This document shows, piece after piece, positions 55,705-64,000 of a stretch of DNA of 64,000 bases (position 1 is the first letter of the stretch; each line of letters starts with the position of its first letter). Both the position numbers and the translations under genes were made by a program. The stretch covers positions 4,694,501-4,758,500 of the forward strand of contig NC_052668.1 in assembly GCF_016802725.1 (NCBI RefSeq), given 5' to 3'. The notes beneath the pieces are model-generated. The model did no database searches. It was not told where the DNA came from and saw only the letters and a program-made list of their open reading frames with translations. The DNA is from Solenopsis invicta. Taxonomy: Eukaryota; Arthropoda; Insecta; Hymenoptera; Formicidae.

Positions 55705-56798
55705 GGCTGTCAGGCTTGTTATGGACTCCACATATTTTAGTTGCGATAACAGGTTTTATAAACAAAAATTTGACATCCCCATGGTTTCTCCACTTTCACC
55801 TATAATGACTGATCTTGTCATGCAAGATTTGAAGACTAAAGCTCTTGAAAAAAATTAGAATTTATTTGCCATTTTACTTCAGATATTTTGATATAGTTAT
55901 GGCAGTTCTAATAAATTTAATTGACGGTTTTGTATAGTTTTTGAGATAGCCTCACATTAACGACATTTAGCTCGTTTCGCTCAAGAATACAGTTTACATT
56001 GAAGGGGGAGGGGTGATAAAACAGATTTTTTGGACATTACTATTATTAAAAACAATAATAGGCTAATTTTTGATTGGTTTTATAAGCCCACGAATTCAGG
56101 CCAATACTTAAATTCTTTTGGCTCACCTTTTATCACAAAAAAGAGTGACTGTTTTGAGGATGAATGACAGGGCGTTTTTATTATCTGACGCCAAATTTCA
56201 TCAAAAGAATATTGAGCTTATTGTAAAAACTTTGTTAATTAATGACTTCCTTACTGAATTTATTTTCGAGACAATCAACATCCGCCTAAAATCACTTATT
56301 CATAAAATTACATTAAAACAAACAGTCAATAACATTGGCATTAACACTACAAATAAAAGAACGCGGTGGTTTTTGTTGCCATATATTCCTACAATTTCAG
56401 ATAAATTTAAGATTATTACAAACAGTTTAAATGTAAAATTGGCATTCTTTAGTCTCAATGAATTGAACAGGGTTACTAAAGTACAGAAGAGTGTTCTCCC
56501 GAATAATTTAAAGAAAAATGTTGTTTATAAAATTCTATGCAAAGACTACAAAGCGTCATATGTGGACCAAACCAGTAGGAAATTGAAAACAAGAATTACT
56601 GAACATTGCAACCATATTGATTGGAATACGGACAGTCACTTAGTCATTACAGAACATAAACCTACTTGCAATCAAAAATTTGATTGGAGGACATCAAAAT
56701 TTTACAAGGAATGTTTGCGAACCAGGAAATTCAAAAAATTTTGTGTACACATAGAGGAGTTTATCCATAACACAAAAGTATTTTTTGTTTGTGCCTAA
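55705..56798 (+). pseudogene. PLE RT fragment and GIY-YIG endonuclease, degenerate
   Basis: RT piece near 55770: PMVSPLSPIMTDLVMQDLKTKAL, then a stop; the YVDD box is destroyed (FDIVMAV-like reading). The open frame 56118-56798 (226 codons) holds the thumb region and the endonuclease VVYKILCKDYKASYVDQTSR...RITEH. Relative to copies 1 and 2 the second Cys is Tyr and the Gly of YVGQT is Asp, so the nuclease is probably inactive. The C-terminal sequence CVHIEEFIHN recurs inverted at about 60158-60130. Confidence 0.8.
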
Positions 56799-57480
56799 TT
56801 TCAGTTTAAGGGAATGAAACACCCTTTTGAAGAAAATCGGTTTTTTTTTAAGCGTATATCGTCGAAATTATAAAAAGATAGAGAAAAATGTTCTAAACGA
56901 AAGTTGAATGGTTCAAAAAGTTTATAACAGCAAAAAAAATTTAATTTTTTAAAATATTTTTTCCCACTATTTATGTTAGGTATAGGTGGCTCGCCACGAT
57001 TGCATAGCACCGCCATCTGCGGTATCTTTTTCCTCTCTATGTGCAGTTCGTCTCTCGCGGCCGACACGATTGTCACGGAGATTTTCCCCTCCTGTATTTC
57101 TATGTGCAATACACGCCTAGCTAAAGATCACGCCTTGTTTAACTGACCCCCCGAGTGGGAATTATCCTTAGCTCTAACAATTTACTTATTTTTTTTCAAA
57201 ATTATTTTTTTTTTATAAGCAAAATAAAGCCTATTTTATTACAAATTTAACGGTATATGATAAAGTTATGATGATACATTTCCATTTTCCAAAAATAATT
57301 AAAAATTACACAATAACGCATGGTACGCGCACTCGTCCGTATATTATGAAAGTGTCTTTTTGATTTTGACGAGCGTTTAATACGTTGTAGTACAGATCAA
57401 AATAAGAGACACGCAATTTTTTATACGTGCTCAATCTCACTTTTAGGAAGTGAAACACTTCTTTGAAAAAAGTCGGTTTT
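56740..57480 (+). repeat. PLE 3' tail, direct arm of an inverted pair
   Basis: Runs from the last endonuclease codons through 'aggaagtgaaacacttctttg'. It is matched in reverse complement by 59640-60190. Within it the tail motif 'gaaacaccc..tttgaagaaaatcgg' is repeated about 640 bp later (56817 and 57448), so the tail itself contains a tandem duplication extending to about 57800. Confidence 0.75.
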
Positions 57481-57924
57481 TTTTCTTTTGAAGCGTGTAT
57501 TGTTGAAACTATAACAAATAGAGAAAAATGTTCTGAATAAAAGTTAAATAATAGTTCGAAGAGTACTTTACAACAATAATTACAAAAAATTTTTTAAATT
57601 ATTTTTTTTATATTTTTCCCACTACTTTATATTTATTTTAAAAATTTATTTTAAATATTTTAATGACAGAATTAAAACTTATTTTTATACGAATCCAACC
57701 ATATATAACAAAGTGTCTTTCCAATGTACCATTCTTGAAAAATAATAACAAACTACTTATGTATGCACGTTATACGTACCTGTTTGGGTGCTCGATTTTC
57801 CCGTGCTGAAATGGATTTGTTTCATACATATCGTTAATCGCGTATTACGCGAAAAAGTGTTAAAGACAAATCAGTATAGTTCAATGAATATTAAAATAAG
57901 AGTTTTTTAATAATAATAATCGTA

Positions 57925-59247
57925 TTGATGTACAACTTAGTTTATTCCGTTTTCAAAAGATGGCTCTAGGTGCTATAAATGGTTGACGACGATAGCTGTA
58001 TCGTGAACTGTCAACATCTGTCAACTAAATATTGTTTACAAGCCTTTAAGTTTAATATTTACTGCGTTGAAAACGTCGAATTTCGTTCCAAATAAGCATC
58101 ATTTGCGGGAAGTTTTGATTTTCTGTTTCAATTAGAAGAAGAGTGCAGCTGAAGCGCATCGAATGCTTGTGGAAGTGTATGGTGAATCTGCACCAATTTT
58201 TCATCTTCAAACTTTTTTGTTTGACCCAAATGCTCTTTGTCTTTAACAATAAAATTATCATTTTTAAATCTTGCAGAGAATGGTTTTGACGATTTAAAAA
58301 TGATGATTTTATTGTTGAAGACAAAGAGCGTTTGAGTCAAACGAAAAAGTTTGAAGATGAAGAATTAGAAACATTACTCGATCAAGGTTTCTGTCAAACG
58401 CAAGAAGAGCTCGCAAAAACATTGGAAGTTACTCAACAAGTTATTTTGAAACGACTTAAAGTCGCGGGATATATCGAAAAGCAAGGAAATTGGCTCTCAT
58501 ACGAATTGAAACCGAGAGATATTGGACGATTTTGCATGTCCGAAATGTTGCTTGAACAGTACAAAAAGAAGTTTTTTCTGCATCGAATCATTACCAGAGA
58601 CGAGAAATGGATTAACTACAACAACCCGAAACGCAAAAAATCGTATGTAAAGCCCGGCCAACCGGCAAAATCAACTGAAATCGAATATCCATGGTGCTAA
58701 GGTAATGCTCTGTATTTGGTGGATTCAGAAGGGTGTGAGCCACTATGAGCTGTTAAAATCTGGTCAAACCATCACGAGAGACTTCTACAGGCAACAATTG
58801 ATGATTTAAAGCGAGCTATAGCCGAAAAACGTCCAGAATATGCGACCAGACACGAATCTATAATGTATTTCATCATGCAACGTTTAGCCTCATGTTGCTG
58901 TTTCGGTTAAAAACTATTTGGAAAATAGCGGATGGGAAGTTCTGGCTTACCCGCTTTATAGCCCAGACCTTGCCCCTTCCGACTACTGTTTGTTTTGATC
59001 GATGCAGAACGTTTTGACTGGAATACGCTTTACTTTAGAAGAGGGTATCAAAAATTGGTTTGATTCATTCTTGGTTTCAAAAGATGAACGTTTCTTCCGC
59101 GACGGAATTCATGAATTGCCAGAAAGATGGGAAAAAGTAGTGGCTAGTGATGGACAATACTCTGAATAAGGTATTAATTCATTTTATTGTCTAAATAAAT
59201 GCGTTTTTTAAACAAAAAAAGCAGGCCGAATTAAGTTGTATACCCAA
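57925..59247 (+). mobile_element. mariner transposon, 1.32 kb, dead
   Basis: TA at 57923-57924 and 59248-59249 flank the element. Imperfect terminal repeats TTGATGTACAACTTAGTTT and (reverse complement of the right end) TTGGGTATACAACTTAATT support these limits. Size and layout are those of a full-length mariner. It sits between the two arms of the inverted PLE tail. Confidence 0.75.
58088..59169 (+). pseudogene. mariner transposase with internal inverted duplication
   Basis: The HTH region begins near 58090 (AAEAHRMLVEVYGE). At 58201-58270 a 70-bp stretch is the reverse complement of 58291-58360 and displaces coding sequence. The frame then runs open to 58700 with LSQTKKFEDEELETLLDQ, RDEKWINYNNPKRKKSY (first catalytic Asp) and KPGQP. 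Later parts are scattered over three frames: 'NYLENSGWEVLAYPLYSPDL' with third-Asp block YSPDLAPSDY near 58970. The second Asp block is not intact. Inactive. Confidence 0.85.
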
Positions 59248-59249
59248 TA

Positions 59250-59640
59250 ATAATAACTGAAATAATAAAATAATAATGAATTTTTTGAACTCGACTGCTA
59301 AAATCGGTCAAATATTGTTGGCGATGTCATCAAAGTACGTACCTAATATTTTGTACAATTAAAAACGAGTTTTGAAAAAATAAATTATTATTTTTGCAAA
59401 ATATTGTTTATTTTATTTTAACTGTAGAACAATTGATTGCAATGGTCAATGTATTTTATTGATGAACGTTGGACAACCCGAAAATTCAGTAAATTTAAAA
59501 ATAATGTGTGCAAGTAGAATAGTTCACAAAATTATTTCTTGCTTGAACTAAATTACAACTTTAGGGGATAAAATCACTCCTTGAAGAAAATGTGAATTTT
59601 CTTTTTGGCGAAATAACTAGTTTTAACAATACTCTTAAAA
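59250..59640. other. AT-rich spacer, no gene seen
   Basis: Lies between the mariner end and the inverted PLE tail. Has short matches to PLE tail sequence near 59560 but no gene. Confidence 0.5.
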
Positions 59641-60225
59641 AAAACCGACTTTTTTTAAAGGCGTGTTTTACTCCCTAAAAATGAGATTGGGCACGTGTAA
59701 AAAAATACATGTCCCTTATTTTGATCTGTACTATAATGTATTAAACACTCAAAATCGAAAGGGGATATTTCCATAGTACACGGATGCGTGCGCATACCAT
59801 GCGTTATGGGGTGGTTTTTAATTATTTTTGGAAAATAGAAATGTCGCAGTATAACTTTATCATATACCGTTGAATTTGTAATAAAGTAAGCTTTATTTTG
59901 TTTATAAAAAAAATAAGTAAGTGGTGGGGAAAAGTATAACAAAAAATTAAAAAAAATTTTTTTTTGCTGTTATAAAATTTTATGTAAACCATTTAACTTT
60001 TGTTTAGAACATTTTTCTTTATCTCTTACAGTTTTGACGATATACGCTTCGAAAGAAAAAACCCGATTTTTTTCAAAAGAGTGTTTCACCCCCTTAAACT
60101 GAAATTGGGCACAAACAAAAAATATTTTTATGTTATGGATGAACTCCTCTATACACATTTCAGAATTTTTTGAATTTTCGGTTTTACAAATCTTCCTTGT
60201 TAGGTAATGAACGCTATTTAGGCAG
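59640..60225 (-). repeat. Inverted copy of the PLE 3' tail
   Basis: Reverse complement of 56700-57480, including the end of the endonuclease frame (about 60225-60105) and the tail motif. The match stops near 60225. Arms differ at roughly one base in six by eye. Confidence 0.75.
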
Positions 60226-60418
60226 ACGGTTGATTTCTGAAATGTTACATGTTCAGTTACAAGATAACGGTCTCAATTTACAAACGATACCGAATGTTTG
60301 CATCATGTGTATTTCTCGTTGAGTAAATTATTATTGATTTTACAATTGATTTGACAATTCGTCAAAGAGATATAATGTTAACTAATTTTTATTGTAATAT
60401 TTGACTCACCGTTAATTT

Positions 60419-61315
60419 TGTGGGATGCGCACAGGAAACGGATAAGCAGGAGATGAATTGCGAGAATTAAAAAAACACTTTAATTATCCGATTAAATACA
60501 CATAAAAGAGTGTGTATGTTGGTGCCGTGTATATTATGGCGGTGTCTGTTGGCACCGGTGTGTGGGGTGTTTATCGGCGCTTAGTAGCACCTAAGAGTCG
60601 TCTCCGGTGGCTTAGAAAAGCCGCCTCCGCCTTGTTGTCTGGTGTCTGTTCTTTCTTGGACGTCCAGGGGTCGGTGGACAGGAAACTCTGCGTCGGATGG
60701 TCGATGTCCGATTCCTCGGGGTCGTCTGGTAGAGTTCCGGCCGTGTTGTTAGCCCGATGGTGGAGACCTGGGTCGTCGCCGTCGGTGTTGTCTGGGTTGA
60801 CGCTGAAGTTTTTTGGGGTGCATGGAAATCCACCGGCAACCGAGACTCCAACTCCGTCGAGAGAGTTATAGGAATGATTTTTTTCTGCAGAATTACATCG
60901 GCCTCCAGCTTGGCCTTGTTTAACTGCGGGGATGTTGGTTGCGGTCGATCGGGGAGGGTCCCCTTGATGAATTTAGACGTTTCCGCGGCAGAGATATGAC
61001 TGCCGGAGCCGCCGACTCCTAGGGGGAGTCAGTCAACGGGGAGAACACTAAGTACACCACAAGGTTACGTCACTCCTAGGTGCTACGTAGAGGCCTGTAC
61101 AGAGCTCACTCTACAAAAGCAGAAGATCTGTTAGTCCCAGTTCTGAGCACTTTTATTCCCTATTTGGATGCATCTTGTCCACGAGAAAACAGCCGCGCTC
61201 GGCCGCGTTGCCGCACCGCAGCGATTGCGCGAATTGGCGCCTGGCAAACGCGCGCTCGCGGGCGTACGCAGTGTCGGCGCGTGAAATGGTGGCGTCTATC
61301 GGAACGGCCGCCACA
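60419..61315. repeat. Probable solo LTR, 897 bp, with 4-bp target duplication
   Basis: Starts TGTGG and ends CCACA, with ATTT on both sides (60415-60418 and 61316-61319). The segment is strikingly GC-rich against its AT-rich surroundings, as expected for a young foreign insertion. No internal domain remains. The 119-codon ORF at 60512-60871 lies wholly inside and shows no family features. Strand not determined. Confidence 0.6.
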
Positions 61316-61804
61316 ATTTATTTTATATATTTTTAAAACATGACTTTCCTTGACTTATAGTATTTATACGTTGGTAGTTATGCATTTCTCAACCATCTGA
61401 CCTTTGGTGTAATGTGTAGGTAAAATGTGATTTTCCAGACAGTATTCATTTGGACTTGAGACTGTGAGCACATGTTAGTGTGAAACGAGTAACGTTTGAG
61501 TGTTTACTTCGTCAAGAGAAATTAATTTCTATAGAACAGTTACATAGTTAAGTGTCATCTTAAAGATGCCACTACGAATTTATCAAACCGTTGGCGACTT
61601 GATTGTTTCCAGTTTTCGATGACTGATGACGGCTTCTATTTTTATTACTTTTACTATTTTTTGTTGCGCTGAAGATGACTCCAAAGAGAGTCGAAACATT
61701 TGTTTTGTAATTTGGAATTGAATAAATGATTTGATCTTGATACTTGTGATTGCGCACTTTTATCCGCACTGATTCTCATTAGCCCATTTTTCAATCATTA
61801 ATTG

Positions 61805-61880
61805 TATATACACACGCGCGCTCGCGGGCGCCCGCACGCACGCACACACATACACACACACACACACACACGCACGCACG

Positions 61881-61919
<39 letters not shown>
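61805..61919 (+). repeat. (CA)n / (CG)n microsatellite
   Basis: Alternating purine-pyrimidine run of CA with CG patches, starting 17 bp beyond the right end of the PLE. Confidence 0.95.
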
Positions 61920-61920
<1 letters not shown>

Positions 61921-61944
61921 ATTTAAAAATTTAAGATTTTAATG

Positions 61945-62160
61945 AAAAAGAAAGTTTTACCAATGGGGATTGAACCGGGAACCCCAAGCAGTTAATATGC
62001 TAACACTTCACGCTACGCCGCTGTCTCCACAATGATTCTTCTGTAACAGTACTATAGATGCTGGAAATATTTTATCGTTATTTTCTTGAGAGTGCCCAAT
62101 ACCCCCAATTTGCGGCTTTACTACAGTAAAGGTTTGAGTGAATACTACATTGCCATAAAA
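61945..62160 (-). repeat. Dispersed repeat with tRNA-like segment (SINE-like)
   Basis: On the minus strand 'gcggcgtagcgtgaagtgttagcat' resembles a pol III A box and GGTTCAATCCC a B box, about 35 bases apart. T-arm and acceptor pairing are poor, so it is not a functional tRNA. The adjoining part (62040-62150) is shared with 47105-47250, which shows it belongs to a dispersed family. Confidence 0.45.
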
Positions 62161-62900
62161 TTTTATTAAAGTCAGTGACCCGCATGTCGCGGTTTTCCTT
62201 TGTTAGATACTTAATCTGAATAACAACTAAATACACACCTTACATATGTTCTTTGCGCGTAAGGCACTTGTGTCTCTTGAATCTGCGTATTTTACTTGCA
62301 CTTTCATTGTTTGTTTTTTCACTATCACGCTCGTCACTCTTAATCAGCTGACACGGTGTAGACGAACGCCTCCGATATCGAAAATACGAATCATACATTG
62401 ACGATGATGACGTTCTTACATAAAAATTTCGAGATTTGAAGTTTTCTATTACATTATCTCTACTTTAGGGTGGTCTTTATTTATTTTCGAACAAAATTTT
62501 TTTTGAATTCTTTTTGCGGCACCCTCCAAAATGGTTCCAATCTACAAAAACATAATTCTTGCCAAATTTTAACTTGATCGAATGGGAACCCATGTCGCTG
62601 GCTCATTGAATATTTGAGTTCCTTTATATTAAGCTTTCGATGTTGGTTTCTACAGCGTATTGTCCACAAAAATCGATATAGAGAATTTTTTTTTTATTAT
62701 ATGTGTATCTTATTCTTTTGAAACGTTTGAGACCTTATAAATCTCATTTAAACAATTAGGTGAATTGTTAATGACTAAAATAAAAATAAATAAATTATTA
62801 TGTTGTTTAATTTTTTGAGCTGGTAAAATAATCCATGGACTGCAAAAATATTATTAGTATGTTGAAGACAATATAAATGTCAAACATGAATTTTACCTTT
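62160..62900. other. Spacer, no gene seen
   Basis: Mixed sequence with no recognised motif. 'gatgatgacgttcttacataaa' near 62403 resembles 'gatgacgacgtttcttaaatgtaaaa' near 35340, suggesting a shared dispersed repeat. Confidence 0.4.
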
Positions 62901-62911
62901 TTATTGTTAAA

Positions 62912-63900
62912 GCGGTTTTTTACATTTAACATTACAAAATAACTAATAATTATATTATAAACTAGCTGTTTCCCGCTATGCGTTGCTGTGGCTGTTTGAT
63001 TAAATGGAAAAGCAAGAAAAGAGAAAATGCGGTATACAATTTTTATATAAAAACACGCGCGTATTTGAATGCAACGTTGTGTTAAAATTTCAAAGCATGC
63101 ATTGAAGAACTTTCGGAGATTTAAGATTTTGAACAAACATTTACATGTCGTTGACGTCATTTTTAATAAGTCCAAGTCACTGCTTATACAGAATGAAGCT
63201 TGCAGCAATGTTCTAAAAGTATTGTATACTGTACTTTACCCATGATTAGTATGTGTCACCGTTATTAAACGGACACGGAGAGAGTTACTTCTCATAATTT
63301 AAAAAATTATAACATAAAAAGGTGCGTTGTTAGAGAATTTTCAGGTATTAATTTTTTATTTCTTGATATCTTGATAGTGGAATTTTTCCTATTTGTTATT
63401 ATGCATTATTTGTTACAATGACTTTAAGAAATAATTTGCGTGACAAGATATAGGAAATTATTCCCAGCAAATTGCATGAGTAAACTCAAAACTTGTTTAA
63501 TAAATGGCAATTTATTCCAATAATTTACTTGGAATAATTTTTTATAAGATATATCTTGTCATGCAAATTATTTCTTGAATTTTTATGCATGATATCGAAT
63601 AAGAAAAATTTCACTATTAGCTTCAAGAACAAAAAATTAAAGCAGGAAAATTCTCTAACGATGAGCCTTTTATTTTATCCTATGATTTTTTAAATTAAGA
63701 AAAGTAGAACTCTCTTCGTGTTCATTTAATGACGTATATTGCTCGTGGGTAAAGTACAGTATACAATATTTTTAGAATGTTGCTGCAAACTTTGTTCTGT
63801 ATAAGTAATGATTTGGATTTATTCAAGATGATGTTAACGACTAACAATTACATTTATAATTATTAGTTATTTTGTTATTAAATGTAAAAAGCAGCTTCTT
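62912..63900. mobile_element. Foldback element, about 1 kb, with a one-arm insertion
   Basis: 'ttttttacatttaacattacaaaataactaataatta' (62920) pairs with the reverse complement at 63850-63895. Inner arms pair from 'tgcttatacagaatgaagc' (63181) to the centre near 63500. The left arm alone carries about 190 bp (62961-63148) starting ACTAGCTGTTTCCCGC, which looks like a retroposon tail inserted after the palindrome formed. Overall arm identity is lower than in the 48.3-kb foldback. Confidence 0.7.
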
Positions 63901-64000
63901 TAATACAAACATGTAAAATTAGTCTTATTTGACATTTATTTTATTCCCCAAACATACTAATAATACTTTTTCAATTCATGGATCAATTTTAACAGTTCAA

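Larger units (their letters stand above)
55232..61788 (+). mobile_element. Penelope-like element copy 3 with terminal inverted repeats, heavily interrupted
   Basis: The left terminus (55232 to about 55500) is the reverse complement of the right terminus (about 61520-61788), seen in 'cagcgcaacaacaaatagtaaaagtaa' against 'ttacttttactattttttgttgcgctg'. Between them lie the RT and endonuclease remnants (55705-56798), the 3' tail, a mariner, an inverted copy of the tail and a probable solo LTR. The lineage differs from PLE copies 1 and 2. Confidence 0.75.

Noticed and set aside
60512..60871. 119-codon ORF in GC-rich DNA
   Set aside because: Lies wholly within the probable solo LTR; GC-rich DNA has few stops by chance and no domain is visible.
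61955..62027. tRNA gene on the minus strand
   Set aside because: A and B box-like strings exist, but T-arm and acceptor stems do not pair.
62961..63148. Identified LINE or Helitron tail in the foldback arm
   Set aside because: The ACTAGCTGTTTCCCGC start is suggestive of a retroposon tail, but I cannot assign a family from this length.

Overview
This is eukaryotic, AT-rich repeat-dominated DNA. The element set (Maverick/Polinton, an errantivirus-like Gypsy element with a baculovirus-F-type env, GIY-YIG Penelope-like elements, mariner, hAT, copia, many hairpin MITEs and foldbacks) points to an arthropod, most likely an insect and perhaps a hymenopteran. The species is an inference, not read from the sequence. 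No bacterial operons, rRNA, true tRNA or CRISPR array were seen.

Layout. (a) 1-14262: a decayed Maverick/Polinton on the minus strand, with protein-primed DNA polymerase B, packaging ATPase and a small conserved protein. A complete two-LTR errantivirus-like element (143-8515, minus) has inserted into the small-protein gene. The LTR element keeps gag, protease, integrase and env remnants but has lost the reverse transcriptase core. It also carries, on the opposite strand between integrase and env, a candidate two-exon gene for an acidic protein. (b) 14423-14714: probable solo LTR. (c) 15.1-18.7 kb: the most gene-like, unassigned region. A multi-exon acidic-protein gene runs leftward, and opposite it is a rightward pair of small ORFs overlapping as TGATG. 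The second ORF ends inside a mariner-type MITE. (d) 19.0-21.3 kb: a 150-bp satellite and AT-rich tandem repeats. (e) 21.3-24.4 kb: a Penelope-like element (PLE) with an inverted terminal copy. (f) 26.9-29.4 kb: nested palindromes. (g) 29.4-31.1 kb: one plausible host coding exon and a hairpin MITE. (h) 31.8-36.1 kb: foldbacks, a mariner fragment and a PLE fragment. (i) 36.7-43 kb: a copia element whose 5' LTR is split by a nearly intact hAT transposon with a perfect 8-bp target duplication. (j) 43-47.1 kb: satellite-like repeats, a second PLE copy and a chimeric junction to a third PLE. (k) 47.3-55.2 kb: an island of CAGGGTG-ended MITEs, three foldbacks (0.5-1.8 kb) and a short LTR element without pol. 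(l) 55.2-61.8 kb: a PLE with terminal inverted repeats, broken by a mariner, an inverted copy of its own tail and a probable solo LTR. (m) 61.8-64 kb: a CA repeat, a tRNA-like repeat and another foldback.

How the parts relate. There is no cooperating host pathway. The history is one of insertion into insertion: LTR element into Polinton, hAT into copia LTR, MITE into MITE, mariner and LTR into PLE. Almost every coding region is broken by stops, frameshifts or deletions; the hAT transposase is the least damaged. Items most worth follow-up are the antisense acidic gene in the errantivirus, the divergent unassigned genes at 15-18.5 kb, the recurring hammerhead-like motif in the PLE termini, and the concentration of long inverted repeats.
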